Shown one piece after another: positions 20,520 to 28,536 of a stretch of DNA of 64,000 nt. The position numbers were made by a program, and so were the translations under genes. The notes under the pieces were generated by a model, which was given only the letters and a program-made list of their open reading frames with translations, did not search any database and had not been told where the DNA came from. The DNA comes from Streptomyces sp. 71268. GTDB taxonomy: Bacteria; Actinomycetota; Actinomycetes; Streptomycetales; Streptomycetaceae. Location: the NCBI RefSeq assembly GCF_029392895.1, contig NZ_CP114200.1:7632501-7696500 (forward strand), read 5' to 3'. The number at the start of each line of letters is the position of its first letter. Position 1 is the first letter of the stretch.

Positions 20520-23015
20520 ATGCGTGACCAGCTCTACCAACCGATGAAGACCTCCATCGTCATCCCCGAAAAGGAAGGCGCTCTGGCCGGCACCCATCAG
20601 ACGGGGACCGCCTATCACGCCAACGGCCTCACGGCGGGCATCAGCTACTCGGCGGCGGGCGCCCTGCCGGGGGGTGGCGCGAGCTACGACGACGAAGACG
20701 GCACGCTGCGCCCCAACAAGGTCTTCGACGGCCGGGGCATGACGGCGACCACCAGCTACAGCCTGACCGGCAAGCCCCTGCAGTACGAGCTGGGCGGCGC
20801 GAGCACCGGTGACAAGAAGACCTGGGTGACCAACACCTACGAGTGGGGCACCCAACGCCTGGCCACCAGTCGGGTGGACCGCCAGGACGTCCCCGGAGTG
20901 GACCAGCACGCCACCTACCGTTACGACCAGATCGGCAATGTCACCTCCGTATCCGACACCTCCCGCTCCGGCACCGACACCCAGTGCTTCACCTACGACT
21001 ACCTGCGACGCCTGACCGAGGCGTGGACCGAACCGGCGAAGAGTTGCCAGGCCACGCCCCCGGCCGACGGCATCGGCGGCCCGGCCCCCTACTGGCTCTC
21101 CTACACCTACGACGTGTCGGGAAACCGTCGCACGGAAACCCAGCACGATCCCGCGGGTGACCCGGCCAGGAACACCAAGCGGACCTATACCTACCCGGCA
21201 CCAGGCAGCCCGCGGCCACACACCCTCACGCAGGTCGACACCCAGTCGCCCACCGGTACCGCCAGGGACACCTGCGGATACGACGAGGTCGGCAACACCC
21301 GCACGCGCACCCTGGGCGGCGACACCCAAACGCTCACCTGGGACGCGGAGGGCCACCTCGCCACCGCCACGGAGCCCGGCCCGGACGGCACGGACGAGGT
21401 CACGAGCTACCTCTACGACGCTGACGGTAACCGGCTCATCAGCCGTACTCCGTCACAGACCACGCTCCACCTCGGTCACACCGAGATCACCGTCGCCAAG
21501 GGAGCCAACTCTGCCAAGGCCACGCGCTATCTCGACCTCGGTGGTGGGCACCAGGCCGTACGCGAAGACGACGACACGATCTCCCTCACCGTCGCGGACC
21601 ACCACGGCACCGGCCAACTCGCGATCGACGGCCCCACGTTCGAACTCACCCAGCGACGCACCACGCCCTTCGGGGCGCTACGCGGCACCGAACCCGTCTC
21701 CTGGCCGGGCACGAAGGGGTTCGTGGGCGGGACCATCGACACGAGCACGGGCCTGACGCACCTGGGCGCCCGCGAGTACGACCCCGCCACGGGGCGCTTC
21801 ATCTCCGTCGACCCGCTGATGGACTTGAACGACCCCCAGCAGATGCACGGCTACATCTACGGCAACAACAGTCCCCTCACCTTCTCGGACCCCACCGGTC
21901 TGTCGTGGATCAGCGACGTGAGGGATTCCTTTGTCCGCATGGGCAAGGATCTGCGTCGAGATTCGGAGCGCATCGTCAGAAGGTCCTGGTCGAGCTTTGC
22001 TGGAGGAGGCCAAGCCCCGCGCGGCGGCGGATACGTACGCACCGCCAGTTCCGGGGGCGGTGGTACCTGCTACTACGCCATGGGCGCGAGCTATGGCTGC
22101 GGAAAGGGCGGCGGTGGTCGCGGTGGCGGCAGCCGTTCCAGTCACAGTTACCCCGTTGCGCCCGAGGTGAAGACCGACGGGGCCCTGAAGGGGTTCAACC
22201 TCTTCAACTTCGTCAAGAGCCTGGTGCTGCCGGACGTCGAGCAGTGGAAGAAGTGCTCCCGCGCCGACGCGGAAGGGTGCGCGTGGGCGGCGACCGACCT
22301 GCCCTGGGGCAAGCTCCTCAAGCCGCTCAAGTTCTTCAAGAAGGCACCGAAGTCCAAGGAACGAGCGCCGTCACGCGGCAGAGAAGCGTGCGAGACCAAC
22401 AGCTTCCTCCCGGGCACGGGCGTATTGCTGGCCAACGGCACCCGCAAGGAGATCGAGGACGTCCGGACCGGCGACCGGGTCACGGTCACCGACCCGCGGA
22501 CGGGCCAGACGACCACCCGTGAGGTCGTCGCCGCGATCGTCACCGAGGATGACAAGCACTTCACCGACCTGACGGTCGCTGCGGCCGGCGCTACGACCTC
22601 CCTCATCGCCACCGACCACCACCCCTTCTGGAGCCCCAGCCAGAAGGCGTGGATCGATGCGGGCGACCTGAAGCCCGGCATGACCCTGCGCACCCCAAAG
22701 GGTGACACCGTCCAGGTCCAGGCCACCCGCCACTACGAGAAACGGCAGCGCACCCACAACCTGACCGTGGCGGATGTGCACACGTACTATGTGCTGGCGG
22801 GCGAGACGCCGGTCCTTGTCCACAACTCCAACTGCCCGCCAGGGAAGGCGCCGCGCACGCCTGACGGGAAATTCGCCAAACGGAATGGAGAACCGGGAAC
22901 GGACGGTTCGCTCGATGAGCGAACCGTCATGGATCAGCTCGAATTGAATGGCGCTCCAATCATCCGAGGTCAGGTTCATGCGCGGGTTCCCCGGTTTTCC
23001 GCTGCGGAAATATGA
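20520..23015 (+). CDS. Rhs/YD-repeat protein C-terminal half with Rhs core and Hint domain
   Basis: Delivery part of a polymorphic toxin. The frame is open from 20283, where YD repeats start (THTYDDRGQLTSTTDARD, LVYDYDGLGRR); the first ATG is at 20520. The 831-residue product has degenerate YD repeats, the Rhs-associated core (GLTHLGAREYDPATGRFISVDPL...NNSPLTFSDPTGLS, ending near 21900), a Gly/Ser-rich linker, and a Hint autoprocessing domain (about 22390-22830: SFLPGTGVLLANG, TDHHPFW, HTYYVLAGETPVLVHN). After VHNSNC a variable tip begins, but this frame stops after 61 tip residues at 23015 while the rest of the tip continues in the +1 frame. The protein is normally surface-delivered and cut within or after the core. 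Loss of the N-terminal half (see 19577-20282) suggests that this copy is no longer a working effector. Confidence 0.8.
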   Translation: MRDQLYQPMKTSIVIPEKEGALAGTHQTGTAYHANGLTAGISYSAAGALPGGGASYDDEDGTLRPNKVFDGRGMTATTSYSLTGKPLQYELGGASTGDKKTWVTNTYEWGTQRLATSRVDRQDVPGVDQHATYRYDQIGNVTSVSDTSRSGTDTQCFTYDYLRRLTEAWTEPAKSCQATPPADGIGGPAPYWLSYTYDVSGNRRTETQHDPAGDPARNTKRTYTYPAPGSPRPHTLTQVDTQSPTGTARDTCGYDEVGNTRTRTLGGDTQTLTWDAEGHLATATEPGPDGTDEVTSYLYDADGNRLISRTPSQTTLHLGHTEITVAKGANSAKATRYLDLGGGHQAVREDDDTISLTVADHHGTGQLAIDGPTFELTQRRTTPFGALRGTEPVSWPGTKGFVGGTIDTSTGLTHLGAREYDPATGRFISVDPLMDLNDPQQMHGYIYGNNSPLTFSDPTGLSWISDVRDSFVRMGKDLRRDSERIVRRSWSSFAGGGQAPRGGGYVRTASSGGGGTCYYAMGASYGCGKGGGGRGGGSRSSHSYPVAPEVKTDGALKGFNLFNFVKSLVLPDVEQWKKCSRADAEGCAWAATDLPWGKLLKPLKFFKKAPKSKERAPSRGREACETNSFLPGTGVLLANGTRKEIEDVRTGDRVTVTDPRTGQTTTREVVAAIVTEDDKHFTDLTVAAAGATTSLIATDHHPFWSPSQKAWIDAGDLKPGMTLRTPKGDTVQVQATRHYEKRQRTHNLTVADVHTYYVLAGETPVLVHNSNCPPGKAPRTPDGKFAKRNGEPGTDGSLDERTVMDQLELNGAPIIRGQVHARVPRFSAAEI

Positions 23016-23190
23016 CGGAGCGGTTCAGATCGACGGGCGCTGGCTCGGAGTGGAGACAAAGGGGGGATCTTCACCCCTGACCCCTCCGCAGAGAAGATTT
23101 GACGACTGGCTCAATACGCCGGGGAACTCCGTCACAACTGGCGGAGGTATCACCCTGGAGGGGGCCTTCAACGCTTGGGTTCCTCGCTGA
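22948..23190 (+). pseudogene. Out-of-frame end of the Rhs tip: PD-(D/E)XK-like nuclease toxin
   Basis: This frame overlaps the end of the Rhs frame and continues the variable tip: RGFPGFPLRKYDGAVQIDGRWLGVETKGG, then QRRFDDWLN. The pattern D-x11-E-x-K (YDGA...VETK) matches the catalytic core of restriction-endonuclease-fold toxins found at CdiA/Rhs tips. Joining the two frames near 22985-23000, within GTTCCCCGGTTTTCC, would restore one domain of about 130 residues. It is therefore a +1 frameshift, either real inactivation or an assembly indel in the C and T runs. Family assignment rests on this motif alone. Confidence 0.6.
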
Positions 23191-23266
23191 TTGGTCGGGG
23201 GCAGCCTGTCTCTGTAGGCTGCCCCCGACAGCGTCGGCAGGGTGTTCCCCCTTCAGGAGTGATCTC

Positions 23267-23941
23267 ATGAGCTTTGATCTTGGATTTTGGTGGGAGGAGG
23301 AGTCCATTTCCCCCGCCGAAGCGGCCCGAAAGTACGGAGCCATGATTGAGGGTGGCGTTGGAATCGCGGATGAGCACCCCGCGTTGGAGGCGTTCTACGC
23401 TGAGCTGACCAGTCGTTTTCCGGACTTGACGGAGGAGAACTTCGAATCTCCCCCGTGGGCGGCACCCCTGTACCGGACTAGCGAATGCCTGATCGCCTCA
23501 ATCTCGCATTCGCAGCAGTCGGAAACTTCCGAGTACCTGCTAGGGCTAGCCAGTAGGAGTGGGGTAACTTGCTACGATCCGCAGTCCGGGAAGGTTTATG
23601 TCCCGAAAGGTGCAAGCTCGGCTACGCTGGAACTTGCCGACGGGTCCATCATCGATGGTCCAAGTCAAGGCGACGTGATCCAGGCGTTGGGTGAACTTTC
23701 ACCGGAAGACTGGTATGCCATCCTTGAAACCCGGTCAGACTGGTTCATTCAAGTGGGGTTTGGTGTTGCTGCGGGAGTGCCCGCTGGGGCTTATGCCCTG
23801 GAGTTCAAAGAAGGTGCCGAGGATAAGCACTTCCGGGCCGTAGTTGGAGAGCTCCCAAGAGTTATTGACGCCTTTCGGAAATTCTTGTCCGGGGATACGT
23901 CCTGGCGTGCTGGATTCCAGTTCTCCCGCGTTTCTTACTGA
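23267..23941 (+). CDS. Probable immunity protein for the Rhs nuclease tip
   Basis: A 224-aa soluble, acidic protein starting MSFDLGFWWEEESISPAEAARKYG. The start is the ATG at 23267, preceded by AGGAGT with 6-nt spacing; the open frame extends upstream without conserved content. It lies 76 bp after the toxin tip and before a strong hairpin, the usual place for an immunity gene in Rhs loci. Base composition is visibly lower in GC than in surrounding genes, as is common for toxin/immunity tips. I do not recognise a named family with certainty. Function as the neutraliser of the neighbouring nuclease is inferred from position. Confidence 0.65.
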   Translation: MSFDLGFWWEEESISPAEAARKYGAMIEGGVGIADEHPALEAFYAELTSRFPDLTEENFESPPWAAPLYRTSECLIASISHSQQSETSEYLLGLASRSGVTCYDPQSGKVYVPKGASSATLELADGSIIDGPSQGDVIQALGELSPEDWYAILETRSDWFIQVGFGVAAGVPAGAYALEFKEGAEDKHFRAVVGELPRVIDAFRKFLSGDTSWRAGFQFSRVSY

Positions 23942-23982
23942 GGAAATCCTGGCCAGTAAGGGTCTTCCGCAGAGTAAATAGA

Positions 23983-24017
23983 GATGGGCCTCTTCCGAAG
24001 ATCGGAAGAGGCCCATC
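23983..24017. terminator. Strong hairpin after the first toxin/immunity pair
   Basis: A perfect 16-bp stem (23983-23998 with 24002-24017) and a 3-nt AGA loop, 42 bp after the immunity stop codon. It closes the first toxin segment; a copy of the recurring TTGACGGCAACG motif follows directly at 24024. Confidence 0.8.
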
Positions 24018-24023
24018 AGCATC

Positions 24024-24035
24024 TTGACGGCAACG
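24024..24035 (+). repeat. Recurring GACGGCA element, copy 1 (short)
   Basis: TTGACGGCAACG sits just after the hairpin that ends the first toxin segment. It matches the second half of the longer element found at 24711, 26060, 29014 and 30033. Confidence 0.45.
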
Positions 24036-24062
24036 CTGACATCGGGCCGGCCCCGGAGCCCT

Positions 24063-24704
24063 TCAGGCGGCCAAAGCCCTGGGAGAAGACGTGCACGCAC
24101 TCTGGCCGACACTCCGCCAGGCCCGCCCCGCCCGCGCCATGAGCCCCGAACTGGTCGCGCTCTACCAGCAGCGGGCCGACATCCCTGTCTCGGCGTTCAC
24201 CGACCTCTTGACCCAGGCCCGGGAGCGGATCGACATCCTCGTGTACGCGGCCGTCTTCCTCCACGAGGCGTACCCGCGGCTGAACGAACTCCTCACCGAA
24301 CGCGCCGCCGAAGGCTGCACCGTCCGCATCGCGATCGGGGAGGCCGACAGCGACAACGTCCAAGCCCGCGGCCAGGAGGAGCGGTTCGGCCACGGCATCG
24401 AATCCCGCTGCCGCCTCGCCCTCATGCACTACAAGCCGCTCGCCGACACCCCCGGCATCGAAGTCCGCACCCACGAAACCACGCTCTACAACTCCCTCTA
24501 CCGCGCCGACGACCAGCAACTCGTCGGCAGTTCAATGTCTGCTTCACCGCCCGCATCACCGGCGGCCGGTTGGAGATCTCCGACGAGTCCTCCGACCTTC
24601 GGTTCGTACCGCCGGAAGAGATCGAACACTTGCCGATGCACCACACCCAACGGCTTAGGCTCCAGCACTTCCTGGAACACCGTGAAAGCCCCTACCTGGG
24701 CTGA
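24063..24704 (+). pseudogene. Deleted copy of the HTH-DUF5919 / NUDIX gene pair
   Basis: Closely matches the intact pair at 27935-29007 but starts inside the regulator gene (CAGGCGGCCAA). It keeps the region of VHALWP, RERIDILVYAAVFLHEAYPRL and YRADDQQLV, then jumps at about 24527 directly into the last third of the NUDIX gene (FNVCFTARITGG...PYLG). About 440 bp, the end of the regulator and the front of the NUDIX gene including its Nudix box, are missing, and the join is out of frame. The remnant ends with the same stop codon as the intact NUDIX gene. It is a decayed duplicate, not a functional gene. Confidence 0.8.
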
Positions 24705-24710
24705 ACCGTC

Positions 24711-24732
24711 TGACGGCAGTAGCGACGGCAAC
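24711..24732 (+). repeat. Recurring GACGGCA element, copy 2
   Basis: TGACGGCAGTAG followed by CGACGGCAAC, directly after the stop codon of the deleted NUDIX copy. It is identical to the element at 29014-29035 after the intact NUDIX gene. Confidence 0.55.
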
Positions 24733-24824
24733 AACCCCGCACAACCACGCGCTTCGCCGGATTAGCAAACCGCGCTCGACCTTCGAGAAAGCAGGTCGAA
24801 GGCTTCGCGTAGCACACGTACTAT

Positions 24825-25214
24825 GTGCTGGCGGGGCGAACTCCGGTCCTTGTTCACAACAGCAACTGCGGCCCGTCCCTGAAGGATTTGCAGAAGGACT
24901 ACCCGCGGCGCACTGTGGGAATTCTTGATGTCGGGGGCGATCAGCTGCCGATGATCAGTGGTCCAGGCGGTCAGTCTGGACTCCTCAAGAACCTCCCAGG
25001 TCGTACGAAGGCCAACGGGGAGCACGTGGAGACTCACGCAGCAGCGTTCTTGCGTATGAACCCGGGTGTCAGAAAGGCCGTGCTCTACATCGACTACCCG
25101 ACGGGGGCCTGCGGAACATGCAGAAGTACATTGCCTGACATGCTGCCCAAAGGTGCTCAGCTGTGGGTGATCTCACCGCGTAGGACTGAAAAATTCACGG
25201 GACTTCCTGACTGA
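24825..25214 (+). CDS. Orphan Rhs toxin tip: DddA/SCP1.201-like DNA deaminase
   Basis: The frame opens at 24813, right after an in-frame TAG, with the last codons of a Hint domain (HTYYVLAGRTPVLVHNSNC) nearly identical to the end of the Rhs gene. It then switches to a new toxin of about 115 residues. The toxin shows NGEHVETHAAAFLRMN and YIDYPTGACGTCRSTL, followed by LPKGAQLWVISP: the H-x-E and C-x2-C zinc/catalytic signature of SCP1.201-type cytidine deaminases (DddA family, which act on double-stranded DNA). There is no ribosome site; the GTG at 24825 is a Val codon of the Hint domain, so it is probably silent until recombined behind a full-length Rhs gene. The only nearby immunity candidate is the convergent gene at 25275-25970. 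The deaminase fold is well supported; the substrate is inferred. Confidence 0.8.
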   Translation: MLAGRTPVLVHNSNCGPSLKDLQKDYPRRTVGILDVGGDQLPMISGPGGQSGLLKNLPGRTKANGEHVETHAAAFLRMNPGVRKAVLYIDYPTGACGTCRSTLPDMLPKGAQLWVISPRRTEKFTGLPD

Positions 25215-25224
25215 GTTAGGAAAG

Positions 25225-25262
25225 GAATCGGCGGCCCATCCAAGTGGATCGGCCGCCGATTC
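25225..25262. terminator. Bidirectional hairpin between deaminase tip and convergent gene
   Basis: A 12-bp perfect outer stem (25225-25236 with 25251-25262) plus an inner ATCC/GGAT stem, only 10 bp after the deaminase stop and 13 bp from the end of the convergent gene. It suits termination in both directions. Confidence 0.75.
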
Positions 25263-25274
25263 GTGTTTCCCTGT

Positions 25275-25970
25275 CTACCAGGGCAGTGGTTCATCGGTTG
25301 TGTGGTCCTGAGCGCCGGAGTATGAGCGCCACTTGACTCCTGGCATATTCTCCGCCCAGGAGAGATCGCCTGGCGCCCTCGCCGCCAGGGTGACGTCATG
25401 ACCTTCGTCGGGATCATCGCTCGGGTGGACGAGCGCCAGCCAGCTCTCGCCGAAGAGGATGCGCGAATCGTTGGCTGGCCAGTTCCACGCAGGGAAGGGG
25501 AGCTCATGACTTCCTTCCCGAGACCAGAGCCAATCTGCCGGGACTCCTTGCGCTACTTTCGTCGCAGGAGCCCCCAGGATTGCCTCTAGGATCGTGGCAT
25601 GAATCAAGAAATCTGAGAGCTGCTCGTCAGTCCGTCGCCATGGGGTCGGTTCGTCGGACGGCTCTCGCTCGTATACAGAGCGATCTTCACTGGCCGGGTC
25701 GAATGCCCAGACCCAAGTTCCTTGGTTCTCAACCCAGAACGGAATCTTTCCGTCTTCCACCGCGAGTTCCGAAAGGGGGATGGCGTAGTTGTGCGAGGTG
25801 ATCTCCCCGCCCCACTGGGCAGAGATTTCATGCCACTCGACAAGCTCCCTGGGCGCTTCAGGTGATTCTCCCAGTCTCACATTGGGTGATTGTGGGGCGC
25901 CGTACCACCTCCGCAGAAATCGCAGCAGGCCCGGGTTGTCCGTGGGGGCGAGAGAGTTCATGTGAGACAT
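25275..25970 (-). CDS. SUKH/SMI1-KNR4-like protein, possible immunity protein
   Basis: A 231-aa soluble acidic protein. Features include RELVEWHEISAQWGG, PLSELAVEDGKIPFWVENQGTWVWAFDP, W-rich TPWRRTDEQLSDFLIHATILEAILGA and a second half rich in Trp and Pro. The middle resembles SMI1/KNR4 (SUKH) superfamily proteins common in Streptomyces, several of which are immunity proteins of toxin loci. It is transcribed toward the orphan deaminase, separated by a bidirectional hairpin, and has lower GC than the PKS genes. Two ATGs (25970 and 25961) could start it. Being convergent with the deaminase is unusual for an immunity gene, so the role is a proposal. The superfamily call is from memory of sequence patterns only. 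Confidence 0.55.
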   Translation of the reverse strand: MSHMNSLAPTDNPGLLRFLRRWYGAPQSPNVRLGESPEAPRELVEWHEISAQWGGEITSHNYAIPLSELAVEDGKIPFWVENQGTWVWAFDPASEDRSVYEREPSDEPTPWRRTDEQLSDFLIHATILEAILGAPATKVAQGVPADWLWSREGSHELPFPAWNWPANDSRILFGESWLALVHPSDDPDEGHDVTLAARAPGDLSWAENMPGVKWRSYSGAQDHTTDEPLPW

Positions 25971-26029
25971 TATGCGCTACATGCCGGGTGTCGACGTGAG
26001 TTGACCTGTAAATCGCTAAAGCAAAACGA

Positions 26030-26049
26030 GAGCCCCGTAGGTGGGGCTC
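26030..26049 (-). terminator. Terminator of the integrase fragment
   Basis: GAGCCCC (26030-26036) pairs with GGGGCTC (26043-26049) around a 6-nt loop. Read on the minus strand it is followed by CTCGTTTTGC, a short T run, 35 bp after the integrase stop. Confidence 0.7.
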
Positions 26050-26059
26050 CCGTGGGCCA

Positions 26060-26088
26060 TGACGGCAGTAGTTGACGGCAACGTCAGC
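26060..26088 (+). repeat. Recurring GACGGCA element, copy 3, overlapping the integrase stop codon
   Basis: TGACGGCAGTAG, then TTGACGGCAAC and GTCAGC: two GACGGCA units 13 bp apart. The right end overlaps the last codons and stop of the integrase gene. The same layout, diverged, is present at 30033-30061. Confidence 0.55.
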
Positions 26089-27061
26089 GGACGAGGGCGG
26101 CGCAGGGCGGCGGTTCGTCGCCGTCGCCGCTTGCCGTCTCGGCGGTCTCCGGGCTGCCGAGTGCGGTGCTGAGGGTGTTGATGGCGTCGCGCTGGAGGCG
26201 GAGTCGGACGTGGGCGTAGACGGTGGCGGTGCCGCCGATGTGGGCGTGGCCGAGGAGTTCCTTGATCACGACGAGTTCGACGCCCTGTTCCAGGAGCAGG
26301 GTGGCGGTCGAGTGGCGGAGGTCGTGGAAGCGAATGCGGCGGAGGCCGGCCTTGTGGAGGAGCGTGATGAAGGCGCGGGTGAGGTTGGTCGGGTCGATCG
26401 GTCGACCCTGCGCTGTGGTGAACACGTGCCCGTCGTGCTGCCATGTGGTGCCCGCGGCCTCACGCTCGCGCTTCTGCTGTTCGTGGTGGAGCTTCAACGA
26501 CTGGACGCAGCGGGTGGGGAGGGCGATGCGGCGCTCGGAGGCCCGCGTCTTGGTGGGCAGCGTGGTGAGCCCGCCTGCGGCGGTTCGCTGCAGGGTGCGG
26601 CGAATGGCGGCGGTGCCCGCGTCGAGGTCGAGGTCCTCCCAGCGCAGGCCAAGGAGCTCGCCCTTGCGGAGTCCGGTGTAGAGGGCGAGTTCGAACAGCG
26701 CGTGCAGCCGGTGGCCCTGGGCGGCGGCGAGCAACTGCCGGGCTTCTCCGGCGGTGAGGGGTTCGAAGCGTCGGGGCCGGGGTGTGCCGATGCGGACGTT
26801 GCGGGCGACGTTGCGCGGGATCTCCTCCTCTCGTACCGCGTGCTCCAGGGCGGACTTGAGGACGGAGTGGACGTAGGCCAGGGTCAGGGGCGAGAGCCGC
26901 TTGGAACAGCAGTTTCCGGCGGCGCAGCAGCGGGGCTTATCTCGGCCGGCGTCGAGGCGGCGAGTGCAGCACTGGCAGGTGGTGCGGAGCTGGTTGAGCC
27001 AGGTGCGGACGTCTTTGGCGGTGAGCTTTGCGACCTTCTTCCGTCCGAGGCGCGGGTCACG
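26084..27061 (-). pseudogene. Tyrosine-recombinase integrase lacking its N-terminus
   Basis: About 325 codons of an actinomycete phage/ICE-type tyrosine integrase. It keeps part of the core-binding domain with the Cys-rich insert (TCQCCTRRL...RCCAAGNCC) and the whole catalytic domain: Arg in LYTGLRKGELLGLRW, HDLRHSTATLLLEQG (HxxR), GHAHIGG and the nucleophile in TVYAHV. The frame begins around DPRLGRKKVAKLTAKDVRTWLNQL with no start codon and no preceding N-terminal arm-binding segment; roughly 90-100 residues are missing. The break coincides with the 3' end of the small gene at 27057, so the 5' end was probably lost in a rearrangement. Catalytic residues survive, but it should not be translated as it stands. 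Confidence 0.8.
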
Positions 27062-27293
27062 TCTGGCGCCAGGTCCGCCAGGGGCGGGTGATGATCTCCC
27101 GGTAGGTGTGGTGGGACGGGTTCTGGCCGCTGTGCCGCAGGACCCAGTCCTGTGGTTCGGCGAAGTCCTCGCTCGTCGGTGAGGTCTCGCCGTCCACGGC
27201 GCACCGCATCGCGTACAGGGCCGGCTCCGCGTCCGGCTCGCGGTCGGGCTGGAGCGTCCAGGTCTCGTAGCGCAGGACCGAGCGAGGGGTCAC
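27057..27293 (-). CDS. Small DUF7848-like protein
   Basis: A 78-aa soluble protein: VTPRSVLRYETWTLQPD, AMRCAVDGETSPTSEDF, DWVLRHSGQNPSHHTYREIITRPWRTW. This layout, a short beta-rich domain with a Cys-Gly-type centre and a terminal H-x-x-Y/F-R-E, resembles a small protein family frequent beside Streptomyces integrases and plasmid genes, which I believe is DUF7848. The GTG at 27293 follows GGAGGT by 7 nt and overlaps the stop of the upstream gene (GTGA), so the two are translationally coupled. Function unknown. Its 3' end abuts the truncated integrase. Confidence 0.65.
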   Translation of the reverse strand: MTPRSVLRYETWTLQPDREPDAEPALYAMRCAVDGETSPTSEDFAEPQDWVLRHSGQNPSHHTYREIITRPWRTWRQT

Positions 27294-27532
27294 CGTCCCC
27301 ACCTCCGGTTGGCCACGGCCACCTTCGCGCTCAACTCCTCCGTCGGAGTCGGCGAACGTACGTCCTCGGGCGGCACATCCCACTCCCGGCCACCGCGCGG
27401 CGGCCGAAGCTGCACGTACGGCCCCACATGCCCCATCACCACGCCCACCTTGCCGCTCCGCCGGTCGACCACCAGGGCGCCGGCATCGGGCGAGACGGTG
27501 TGCCCGTCGACATCAGGGGTGGGGACCGTCAT
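27290..27532 (-). CDS. Small conserved hypothetical protein
   Basis: About 80 aa, MTVPTPDVDGHTVSPDAGALVVD, then RRSGKVGVVMGHVGPYVQLRPPRGGREWDVPPEDV. It resembles short Streptomyces proteins with a KOW/SH3-like 'G-x-V-M-G-H-x-G-P-Y-V-Q-L-R-P' core, of unknown function, that accompany the DUF7848-like gene. The ATG at 27532 is chosen because upstream codons look non-conserved. Its TGA overlaps the GTG of the next gene. Both face away from the regulator at 27788. Confidence 0.65.
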   Translation of the reverse strand: MTVPTPDVDGHTVSPDAGALVVDRRSGKVGVVMGHVGPYVQLRPPRGGREWDVPPEDVRSPTPTEELSAKVAVANRRWGR

Positions 27533-27787
27533 CGTGACCACCCCGGCGAGGCGGCGCGCGACCGGGCGTCCAGTCGCAGGGCGGGAACACATGGGGTGGC
27601 GCTCACTCGCACGGTGACGCTCCTCGGCGGCGTTGATGCGGGCCCCTGGGCCTGTCGGTGCCGCAGGGTCGGCACCGATCCTCACGCCGGTCACCGGGAC
27701 GAAGGAACCTCCACCAAACCCCACTCCGGGACGTCCCGCACCGTGTAGAACGTCCCTGGTGCCGTCCTGAGACGAAGGGGGAGACTC

Positions 27788-28534
27788 ATGCCGAACGAGA
27801 GACTACGAGCCGTCATGGCGGCGGGAGGCTGGACGTACGCCGCACTCGCCCAGCAGGTCGAGGTCGACCCCAAGTCGATCGAGCGCTGGGTGAACCTCGG
27901 GCGTGTCCCACGTCGTGCCACCGCCCTCCAGGCGGCCAAGGCCCTGGGAGAAGACGTGCACGCACTCTGGCCGGCGCTCCGCCAGGCCCGCCCCGCCCGC
28001 GCCATCAGCCCTGAGTTGGTGGCGCTCTACGAGCAGCGGGCCGACCTCCCTGTCTCGGCGTTCACCGCCCTGATGGCCCAGGCCCGGGAGCGGATCGACA
28101 TCCTCGTGTACGCGGCCGTCTTCCTCCACGAGGCGTACCCGCGGCTGAACGAACTCCTCACCGAACGCGCCGCCGAAGGCTGCACCGTCCGCATCGCGAT
28201 CGGGGAGGCCGACAGCGACAACGTCCAAGCCCGCGGCCAGGAGGAGCGGTTCGGCCACGGCATCGAATCCCGCTGCCGCCTCGCCCTCATGCACTACAAG
28301 CCGCTCGCCGACACCCCCGGCATCGAAGTCCGCACCCACGAAACCACGCTCTACAACTCCCTCTACCGCGCCGACGACCAGCAACTCGTCAACGCACACG
28401 TCTGGGGCGTCAACGCCTACGCAGCCCCCGTATGGCATCTTCGCCGACACGAGACAGACGGCATGTTCGACACCTATGCCGAGAGCTTCGACGCGGTGTG
28501 GGCGACGGCGACCTCCGTACGAGAGGAAGACTGA
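27788..28534 (+). CDS. Helix-turn-helix regulator with DUF5919/PLD-like domain
   Basis: A 248-aa protein. Residues 1-60 form an XRE-like helix-turn-helix (RLRAVMAAGGWTYAALAQQVEVDPKSIERWVNLGRVPRRATALQAAKALG). The rest, RERIDILVYAAVFLHEAYPRLNELL through VRIAIGEADSDNV and VNAHVWGVNAYAAPVWHLRR, matches DUF5919, a phospholipase-D-like fold that lacks an obvious pair of HKD motifs. A GGGGGAG ribosome site lies just ahead. It is followed after 2 bp by a NUDIX hydrolase, so the pair is an operon; such pairs are common in actinomycetes. A partial, deleted copy of the pair sits at 24063-24704. No link to toxin action is known; here it marks the front of a toxin segment. Confidence 0.8.
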   Translation: MPNERLRAVMAAGGWTYAALAQQVEVDPKSIERWVNLGRVPRRATALQAAKALGEDVHALWPALRQARPARAISPELVALYEQRADLPVSAFTALMAQARERIDILVYAAVFLHEAYPRLNELLTERAAEGCTVRIAIGEADSDNVQARGQEERFGHGIESRCRLALMHYKPLADTPGIEVRTHETTLYNSLYRADDQQLVNAHVWGVNAYAAPVWHLRRHETDGMFDTYAESFDAVWATATSVREED

Positions 28535-28536
28535 CC

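Noticed and set aside
26072..27091. 339-residue plus-strand frame opposite the integrase
   Set aside because: The minus strand shows integrase catalytic motifs; the plus frame is Gly/Val/Glu-rich with no family.
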